Part shown: positions 1-4,742 of the stretch, piece after piece | Layout: every line of letters starts with the position of its first letter | Numbering within the stretch: the stretch's first letter is position 1 | Source of the DNA: Sinorhizobium sp. | Lineage (GTDB): Bacteria; Pseudomonadota; Alphaproteobacteria; Rhizobiales; Rhizobiaceae | Reading direction: 5' to 3' | DNA length: 5,743 bases | Assembly (NCBI GenBank): GCA_031178305.1 | Contig: JAPSJG010000271.1 | Span: forward strand, 1-5,743 | The notes under the pieces: model-generated | What the model was told of the DNA's origin: nothing | Database searches by the model: none | What the model saw: only the letters and a program-made list of their open reading frames with translations | Position numbers and translations under genes: made by a program

Positions 1-141
1 TGCGGCCAAAGCCTCAAGGCCTTCGGCGAGCCCGGCAAGCTGCGCCGCAAAATCCAGAAGGTCCGAAGCGGCGCACTGTGCCGCAGTTTCCAAGGGATCG
101 AGGGCGGTTTCATCAACCATTTCGTTTTCGCGATTACTCAT
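1..141 (-). CDS. Small hypothetical protein, N-terminal part (runs off left edge)
   Basis: This reading frame starts with ATG at 141 and stays open for all 47 codons to the window edge. The protein begins MSNRENEMVDETALDPLETA and continues as an Ala/Leu/Asp/Glu-rich, probably helical and acidic stretch ending LAGLAEGLEALAA. The start is preceded on the minus strand by a purine-rich GAGAGATGG segment, a plausible ribosome binding site. A hydrophobic reading frame on the same strand stops only 9 bases upstream, which is operon-like spacing. I do not recognise the family and propose no function. The heptad-like leucine and alanine pattern would fit a short helical or coiled-coil protein, but too little is visible to say more. 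The rest of the gene lies outside the window. Confidence 0.5.
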   Translation of the reverse strand, partial: MSNRENEMVDETALDPLETAAQCAASDLLDFAAQLAGLAEGLEALAA

Positions 142-150
142 GTCCATCTC

Positions 151-324
151 TCATCGGTGCTGCGCAGTCAAAAACAGACACACTCCCCATGTTGCAAACT
201 GGGCCAAAAGGCTAAGGATCGTTGCCTGCAGAAGCGCTGCTAAAATTCCATCCGTGATGCTCGGATCGGCCCGGGGCCCGCAATATTCGATCTTGATAGG
301 TTGAGCGGCGATCAGGATTACTGC
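151..324 (-). pseudogene. Hydrophobic minus-strand reading frame without a start codon (possible remnant of a small membrane protein)
   Basis: Read on the minus strand from just after a TGA at 327-325, this frame is open for 57 codons and stops with TGA at 153-151. Its second half, about residues 27 to 52, reads GILAALLQATILSLLAQF followed by ATWGVCLFL, a convincing single membrane-spanning helix, and it ends TAQHR. No ATG, GTG or TTG occurs in frame before the hydrophobic segment. An ATG at 328-326 sits in a different phase and gives a 38-residue ORF (328-212) beginning MSSNPDRRSTYQDRIL, so a frameshift could have split one small gene. The stop lies 9 bases from the start of the next minus-strand gene, as in an operon. 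It could be a decayed gene, a gene with a non-standard start, or chance. No family was recognised. Confidence 0.3.
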
Positions 325-789
325 TCATCGAGAGGGTTGGGCGACCGCTGCTCTCAGGTCCTCCGTCGCCGGCGCTCTGTTGTGAATTCAAGCTGGCGGC
401 AATCCGTCGGGCAGCTGACCAGGGGCGGGCTCTGCAAGGTCTTAGGCGCGAGGGCCTGGCAACGCTCGCGATGCTCCAGCTGGCCCCTCAGGGCCATGAT
501 AAGAGAAATGGACGCACCAGCCGCAGACGCTTTAGCGTCGAAGCCAGTTCGCGCGCAACTTGACCGGTTAACAGCGCAGCCACAGGAGGCTTAGCATAGC
601 GCCCGAAGGGCGGAAGCCGGGACCGACTGCGCCCGGCCAGTTGCTCCGCTCGGCGACCCAACAACTTGCAAGGTCTGTAATGATCGTAGCGGCCGACATT
701 CGTTCCTGCTTGTTCAAGACGCTATGGCTGAAGCGGCGATCGTCGCCCTTGGCTTAGCTTCAGTCCGGGTGCTCGAAATGACGCGTCCC
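325..789. other. Stretch without a convincing gene; short minus-strand reading-frame fragments
   Basis: I see no full-length gene here. On the minus strand there are several short, protein-like pieces in different phases. An ORF at 699-568 (43 residues, starting MSAATIITDLASCW) has AGGA a few bases before its ATG. A second phase is open across about 700-480 and contains PPVAALLTGQVARELAST. A third ORF at 497-354 starts MALRGQLEHRERCQ and ends in a run of arginines. The shifting phases fit a decayed gene or the remains of a mobile element, but could also be chance in GC-rich DNA. The plus-strand frame at 301-594 is Arg/Ser/Cys-rich and looks non-coding. No tRNA, rRNA or CRISPR repeats were seen. 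Confidence 0.35.
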
Positions 790-810
790 ACTCGGGCGCA
801 ACGCCCGAGT
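790..810 (+). terminator. Perfect GC-rich hairpin, terminator-like or operator-like
   Basis: ACTCGGGCG and CGCCCGAGT form a perfect 9-bp stem around the three-base loop CAA. On the plus strand it is followed by TTAAGTTG, a weak T-rich tail, so it could be an intrinsic terminator for plus-strand transcription. No real plus-strand gene lies before it, however, and it ends only five bases before a promoter-like -35 box. It may instead insulate that promoter or be a regulator binding site. On the minus strand the stem is not followed by Ts. Confidence 0.4.
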
Positions 811-815
811 TTAAG

Positions 816-844
816 TTGACACTTCTTGTCTGCCATCCAAGAAT
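816..844 (+). promoter_or_regulatory. Sigma70-type promoter candidate for the nucleotidyltransferase-HEPN gene
   Basis: A perfect -35 hexamer TTGACA (816-821) is followed after exactly 17 bases by AAGAAT (839-844), which matches four of six positions of TATAAT including the final T. Transcription would start near 851, leaving a leader of about 120 bases before the ATG at 973. This placement argues against the longest possible reading frame of the downstream gene, whose TTG at 826 would fall inside the promoter spacer. It is predicted from consensus only. Confidence 0.4.
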
Positions 845-972
845 CCGAAGACGTCCGAGAACAGCATCGCTGTATCTCCGGGATCGCCGGCATGGCCAAC
901 ACGATTTTACGGGTATGCACAAGAGTGACCGCGATCTACAGTAGTCTTGATTCAATTAGTGGTTTCAAAGGA

Positions 973-1920
973 ATGGCCGAAGAGAAACGCGCACAATCGT
1001 CGATGAGATCGAGTCTCGAACATCTGCCGGAGAAGAAGCAGCGCGAGCTCGCCCGTGTTGTCGAGGTCCTTCACGAGGAGTTGGAAGACGCACTGAAGGG
1101 CGGGACAAGCGATTTCAAGAAGCGCGGTCGTCTTCTCAAAATCATTCTGTTTGGCTCTTACGCTCGCGGGAATTGGGTCGACGAGCCACACACGAAGAAA
1201 GGCTACAAATCCGATTACGACCTCTTGGTCGTGGTAAATGATCGGCGGCTAACGGATTTTGCAACCTACTGGTCAAAGGCGCAGGATCGCCTAATGCATC
1301 TGTCGGAGGTTCAGACGCCGGTGAGCCTCATTGTTCATTCGCGCCGGGAGGTGAACACGGCCCTTTACGAAGGGCAATATTTCTTCGTTGATATCCGGCG
1401 CGATGGGATCGTGCTCTACGAACTGGACGACGAGCCGCTGGCGGAGCCGAAACCACTGTCTCCGGCCGAGGCGCTTAGGGTGGCACGGCAGAATTTTGAC
1501 GACAAATTTCCTTCAGCACTCAGCTTTGTGGATACAGCACAATATCTCGTCAGAAAGAACCGGTTGAGGCATTCAGCCTTTGAACTGCATCAATCTATAG
1601 AGACTGCGTATTCCTGTCTTCTCCTCACACTCACCAACTACAGTCCGCCTTCGCACAACCTCAAGTTCCTTCGCGGCCTCGCCGAGGATCATGACCGGCG
1701 GCTCGTCGAAGTTTGGCCCCGCGATCAGCACCGTTTCACGGCCTGGTACAACATTCTCAACGAAGCCTATGTAAAAGCACGCTATTCGAAGCACTTCGAG
1801 ATAACCAACGAGGCGCTTAGCTGGCTTCTCGAGCGAACCCAACACCTCCTCGGCCTTGTCGAGATGATTTGCACTGAACGACTCGGAGAGCTTGAACGGG
1901 CACCCGTCCGAGACCAATGA
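973..1920 (+). CDS. Fused MNT-type nucleotidyltransferase and HEPN domain protein
   Basis: The 315-residue protein joins two domains that are usually separate. Residues about 50-150 form a minimal nucleotidyltransferase of the DNA polymerase beta fold: FGSYARG at 60-66 (G61, S62) and SDYDLLVVV at 80-88, with D81 and D83 as the expected metal ligands. The segment between them is longer than in the textbook GSx10DxD motif. Residues about 165-305 resemble HEPN domains: helices with SAFELHQSIETAY at 201-213, SHNL at 227-230, AYVKARYSKHFEIT at 265-278 and a final helix ending near C300. In two-gene HEPN/MNT systems the nucleotidyltransferase antitoxin AMPylates the HEPN RNase toxin; the role of single-chain fusions is not established. 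R270-x3-H274 and several other Arg/His pairs are near, but not clearly, the RNase motif Rx4-6H. The start is uncertain. ATG 973 has AAAGGA directly against it. ATG 1003 (MRSSLEHLPEKKQ) fits where I expect the conserved family start. TTG 826 and ATG 892 are less likely. Domain calls are firm; function is inferred. Confidence 0.85.
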   Translation: MAEEKRAQSSMRSSLEHLPEKKQRELARVVEVLHEELEDALKGGTSDFKKRGRLLKIILFGSYARGNWVDEPHTKKGYKSDYDLLVVVNDRRLTDFATYWSKAQDRLMHLSEVQTPVSLIVHSRREVNTALYEGQYFFVDIRRDGIVLYELDDEPLAEPKPLSPAEALRVARQNFDDKFPSALSFVDTAQYLVRKNRLRHSAFELHQSIETAYSCLLLTLTNYSPPSHNLKFLRGLAEDHDRRLVEVWPRDQHRFTAWYNILNEAYVKARYSKHFEITNEALSWLLERTQHLLGLVEMICTERLGELERAPVRDQ

Positions 1921-2008
1921 TTTGTGACAAGCAGTAAGCGCTTGCGACTGGCGGATCGACCGCAGGGCATGTAAATAGCACTCTTGCTTTTTCGGATTCA
2001 AGGCGCCG
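1921..2008 (+). other. Intergenic gap between the nucleotidyltransferase-HEPN gene and the capsule operon
   Basis: These 88 bases separate two genes on the same strand. I find no strong terminator: the only self-complementary core is AAGCGCTT near 1936-1943, with no stem extension or T-run. Promoter matches are weak. AAGG at 2000-2003 lies five bases before the ATG at 2009 and is a modest ribosome binding site for the first capsule gene. If the capsule operon has its own promoter, it is here or inside the preceding gene. Confidence 0.4.
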
Positions 2009-3307
2009 ATGGCGGTGACGCGACGACAAAGGGAAGACTTCGCGACTATTTCCTCCGCTCCGGCACCGGAGCCGGTGACGACCTTTGCCGTCCAGATCAT
2101 CGGATGGAAGAGAGAGTCTTTCGAACGGTATTTCCCCGACAGGCACCTCCGATTCCTCCCGATGAATGTCGGCGAACGCGAATTCGAGCGCGTCTGGAAG
2201 CCGCGGATCCTGGCCGAGAAGGACGCCGAATTTCTCGCCTGGGGCCCGGAGCTGCCGGGCGCAGTGAAGGCTCTGGCAAAAGCGCGGAACATTCCCGTCA
2301 CCTTCATCGAGGACGGTTTCCTTCGATCGGCCCGACCAAGCGCCAGCCGCACGCCTCCGCTCTCGCTGGCACTCGACGGCAGGGCGCTTTATTTCGATTG
2401 CCGGCATGCCTCCGACCTCGAAGTGCTGCTCAAGACCTACGACTTCGAAGCGGATGCGGCGCTGATGGGGCGCGCGCGCGCCGGCATCGCGCTTCTCACC
2501 GAAAGTGGCATCAGCAAATATAATGGCGCGCGGCGGCGGACGGCCGAAGAGGTCTACGGGGAGAAGACGCGCAAGCGGGTGCTGGTCGTCGGCCAGGTGG
2601 AGGACGATGCTTCGATCCGCTACGGCTGTCTCGACCGCATGACCAACAACGACCTGGTGCGGCTCGCGGCGTCCGAGCAGGCGGGCGCCCAGATCCTCTA
2701 CAAGCCGCATCCGGACGTGCTCGCCCGCGCTCGACCGGCAAGGTCCAACCCCGCCGACGTGGCGCATCTTTGCGAGCTGGTGACCGACAGCCTGCCGCTG
2801 GCCGAGGCGCTGCGCACCGTCGACCACGTCTATACGATCACCTCGCTTGCGGGCTTCGAGGCGCTCATTCGCGGCATCCCTGTTACGACCGCCGGCTGCC
2901 CCTTCTATGCCGGATGGGGCCTGACGGACGACCGCCAGCCGAACCCGCGCCGCGGGCGGCGCTTGAGCATCGAAGCGCTTTTCGCCGGCGCCTATCTGCT
3001 TTATCCTCGCTATTTCGATCCGGAGACTGGAGCGCAAACCTCATTCGAAGCAACCGTGACCGCGATCAGAAAACAGCTCGACGAGCCGCAGGACCTTCGC
3101 CGACGCCGGCCGCAATGGCGTGCCTGGGGCCCTTACGGCCTTCTCGGCTGGCGCCATCTGCTGACCGCCTTCGTCACGCCGGCGATCCGCAAGATTGGCA
3201 GTGACCGCGATGTCGAAGACTTCAGGGCAGACCCGATCCGCTTCTTCCGCACCCTTTCCGAGCGGAAGTACCGGATCATCGGCCGCATACTCTTTCCGTT
3301 CGGATGA
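2009..3307 (+). CDS. rkpZ: Capsular polysaccharide (K-antigen) biosynthesis protein, RkpZ/KpsC-like Kdo-transferase family
   Basis: This 432-residue cytoplasmic protein resembles a single module of KpsC, whose two glycosyltransferase modules use CMP-Kdo to build the poly-beta-Kdo linker between lipid and capsule chain. Family landmarks appear in order: FIEDGFLRS (99-107), PPLSLALD (116-123), VGQVEDDASIRYG (194-206), YKPHPD (231-236, the HP-type motif expected at the nucleotide-sugar site), TSLAGFEALIRG (278-289) and PFYAGWGLTDD (298-308). E. coli-type KpsC is roughly 675 residues with two modules, so this is a one-module form, like rhizobial RkpZ (formerly LpsZ), which has been linked to K-antigen chain length. 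Whether it acts as a Kdo transferase or controls size cannot be decided from sequence. ATG 2009 is preceded by AAGG at five bases; GTG 2075, with GGAG upstream, is an alternative start. Its TGA overlaps the next ATG in ATGA. Family confident; the symbol is by analogy. Confidence 0.85.
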   Translation: MAVTRRQREDFATISSAPAPEPVTTFAVQIIGWKRESFERYFPDRHLRFLPMNVGEREFERVWKPRILAEKDAEFLAWGPELPGAVKALAKARNIPVTFIEDGFLRSARPSASRTPPLSLALDGRALYFDCRHASDLEVLLKTYDFEADAALMGRARAGIALLTESGISKYNGARRRTAEEVYGEKTRKRVLVVGQVEDDASIRYGCLDRMTNNDLVRLAASEQAGAQILYKPHPDVLARARPARSNPADVAHLCELVTDSLPLAEALRTVDHVYTITSLAGFEALIRGIPVTTAGCPFYAGWGLTDDRQPNPRRGRRLSIEALFAGAYLLYPRYFDPETGAQTSFEATVTAIRKQLDEPQDLRRRRPQWRAWGPYGLLGWRHLLTAFVTPAIRKIGSDRDVEDFRADPIRFFRTLSERKYRIIGRILFPFG

Positions 3308-4083
3308 CTGACATGGGCTATCTCACCACCCATCTCCGCGTCGTCGGTGCCCTTCTAGTGCGCGAAATGGCGACGCGCTTCGGATCCAAGCCCGGCGGCT
3401 ATGTCTGGGCGCTGCTCGACCCGGCGGCGCATATCCTGCTGATGACTGTCATCTTCCAGGCGATCGCCCGTGCACCGGCGCTCGGCACCAGCTTCGCGCT
3501 CTTCTTCGCCACCGGCTACATCGCCTTCCAATTCTACCAGGCGGTGACGGGTTACCTGAACGCCGCGGTCAAGGCCAACAAGGCGCTGCTCAGCTACCCG
3601 AATGTCGCGCCGATCGACACTATCGTCGCCCGCTTCCTGCTGCAGATGGGCACGACATCGCTTGTCGCTTTGATCGTGCTCGGCACGATCGTCGCCACCG
3701 TGCGGGTCGACACGAACATCCACTGGCCCTCGATACTCGAAGCGGTCGGGCTCGCCTGCATCTTCGGCCTTGGCGTGGCCATGGTCAATTGCGTGCTCTT
3801 CCTTAGATATCCGCTCTACGAGCAGGTCTTCACCATCGTCAACCGGCCTCTCTTCCTGATCTCCGGCGTCTTCTTCCTGCCCGACTCGATCCCCGCCCCC
3901 TATCGCGATCTCGTGCTCATCAATCCGCTCGTCCATATCATCATGGGCTTCCGCAAGGGCTTCTACCCCGAATATAGGGCGATCGGCCTCGACATGGACT
4001 ATCTCTACGGAATCGCATTTCTGACATTGTTTGCCGGAATGCTGGTCTTTACCCTTTCCAGAAAGACGCTGAGAAACGAATGA
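3304..4083 (+). CDS. rkpT: Capsular polysaccharide ABC transporter permease, KpsM/RkpT-like (ABC-2 type)
   Basis: This 259-residue integral inner-membrane protein is close to the usual 255-265 residues of KpsM-type permeases. Two copies with two ATPase subunits would export the lipid-linked capsule polymer from the cytoplasm. The N-terminus carries LVREMATRFGSKPGGYVW (18-35), typical of ABC-2 polysaccharide exporters: an amphipathic RE...R segment followed by a Gly/Tyr/Trp-containing entry into the first membrane helix. Likely membrane segments are about 33-53, 64-84, 110-133, 144-166, 178-195 and 234-251. The motif SGVFFLPDSIP (187-197) and NPLVHIIMGFRKGFYPEY (207-224) before the last helix also match the family. 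The start ATG overlaps the upstream stop, with no clear ribosome binding site, suggesting translational coupling; ATG 3313 is an alternative start. Its own stop overlaps the ATPase start. The symbol follows the rhizobial rkpRST naming. Confidence 0.9.
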   Translation: MTDMGYLTTHLRVVGALLVREMATRFGSKPGGYVWALLDPAAHILLMTVIFQAIARAPALGTSFALFFATGYIAFQFYQAVTGYLNAAVKANKALLSYPNVAPIDTIVARFLLQMGTTSLVALIVLGTIVATVRVDTNIHWPSILEAVGLACIFGLGVAMVNCVLFLRYPLYEQVFTIVNRPLFLISGVFFLPDSIPAPYRDLVLINPLVHIIMGFRKGFYPEYRAIGLDMDYLYGIAFLTLFAGMLVFTLSRKTLRNE

Positions 4084-4739
4084 TTCGCTTCGAGCAGGCG
4101 ACCAAATATGCCCGCACCAAGGGCATCAAGAAACCGATCATCGAGGATGCATCGCTGACGCTGAACCGCGGCAAAAGCGTCGGCCTTCTCGGCCGCAACG
4201 GCGCTGGAAAATCCACGCTGCTGCGCCTGATCGCCGGCGCCATCAAGCTCGACAAAGGCCGGATCATCCGCCGCGGCAAAATCTCTTGGCCGCTCGGCTT
4301 TGCCGGCAGCTTTCAGCCATCGATGACGGGCGAACAGAATGTGCGCTTCGTTGCCCGGATCTACGGCGTCGATACGGAGCAACTGATCGGATATGTCGAG
4401 GATTTTGCCGAGCTCGGCCCCTTCTTCCAGGCGCCGGTCGGCACCTACTCATCCGGCATGAAGGCGCGGCTCGCCTTCGGCTTGAGCATGGGCGTCAACT
4501 TCGACTATTATCTCGTCGACGAAATCACCGCCGTTGGTGACTCAAACTTCAAGAAAAAGTGTCAGGCTGTCTTCGAGACCAGGCTGCAGGATTCAGATGT
4601 GGTCATGGTCTCGCACAGCACCGGTACAATCCGCGAATATTGCGATTGCGGCGTGGTGCTGGAAAAAGGCAAGATGACCTATTATGGGAATGTCGAGGAC
4701 GCGATCCGCGCGCACGACAAGAATATGAAGGAAAGCTAA
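4080..4739 (+). CDS. rkpS: Capsular polysaccharide ABC transporter ATP-binding protein, KpsT/RkpS-like
   Basis: This 219-residue ATPase powers the KpsM-like permease and is a normal length for KpsT (about 215-225). All nucleotide-binding motifs are intact: Walker A GLLGRNGAGKST (35-46, with K44), the region around Q79 in FAGSFQPSMTGEQNVRF (74-90), an ABC signature in the capsule-exporter form TYSSGMKARLAF (122-133), Walker B YYLVDE (143-148, D147 and E148) and the switch histidine H179 in VSHS. YSSGM in place of LSGGQ is typical of the KpsT and O-antigen Wzt group. There is no long C-terminal carbohydrate-binding extension, which favours a capsule exporter of KpsT type over a Wzt with substrate recognition. 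The gene overlaps the permease by ATGA, and its TAA directly abuts the ATG of the KpsE-like gene. It also encodes that gene's ribosome binding site. Confidence 0.93.
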   Translation: MIRFEQATKYARTKGIKKPIIEDASLTLNRGKSVGLLGRNGAGKSTLLRLIAGAIKLDKGRIIRRGKISWPLGFAGSFQPSMTGEQNVRFVARIYGVDTEQLIGYVEDFAELGPFFQAPVGTYSSGMKARLAFGLSMGVNFDYYLVDEITAVGDSNFKKKCQAVFETRLQDSDVVMVSHSTGTIREYCDCGVVLEKGKMTYYGNVEDAIRAHDKNMKES

Positions 4740-4742
4740 ATG
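4733..4742 (+). other. Directly adjacent stop and start codons (TAA-ATG) between the ATPase and KpsE-like genes
   Basis: The ATPase gene ends in TAA (4737-4739) and the next ATG begins at 4740 with no spacer. AAGGA at 4728-4732, inside the ATPase coding sequence, lies seven bases before that ATG and is the best Shine-Dalgarno match in the operon. This decides the start of the KpsE-like gene and points to coupled translation. Confidence 0.7.

Noticed and set aside
301..594. Plus-strand 97-codon frame starting with TTG
   Set aside because: Arg/Ser/Cys-rich composition, no ribosome binding site and no recognisable motif; it lies opposite the more protein-like minus-strand fragments.
599..613. 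Small hairpin CGCCC-GAA-GGGCG
   Set aside because: Only a five-base stem with no T-tract on either strand; such stems are common by chance at this GC content.
722..955. Two overlapping minus-strand frames (722-955 and 714-920)
   Set aside because: Their composition looks random (Arg/Ser/Cys-rich), and they lie antisense to the promoter, hairpin and leader of the nucleotidyltransferase-HEPN gene.
826..972. N-terminal extension of the nucleotidyltransferase-HEPN protein to TTG 826
   Set aside because: The start would lie inside the spacer of the promoter candidate, has no ribosome binding site, and the extra 49 residues do not look like part of the domain.
1921..2008. Sigma70 or sigma54 promoter for the capsule operon
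   Set aside because: TTGCGA at 1942 has no -10 box at proper spacing, GTAAAT near 1971 lacks a -35, and no GG-N10-GC sigma54 element with the right flanks was found.
1573..3037. Long minus-strand frames opposite the RkpZ-like gene (1573-2352, 1817-3037)
   Set aside because: Arg/Gly-rich antisense shadows typical of GC-rich genes; the plus-strand frame carries the full set of KpsC-family motifs.
3355..3936. 193-codon minus-strand frame opposite the permease
   Set aside because: Extremely Asp/Glu/Arg-rich, as expected when hydrophobic codons are read backwards; the plus strand is a clear ABC-2 permease.
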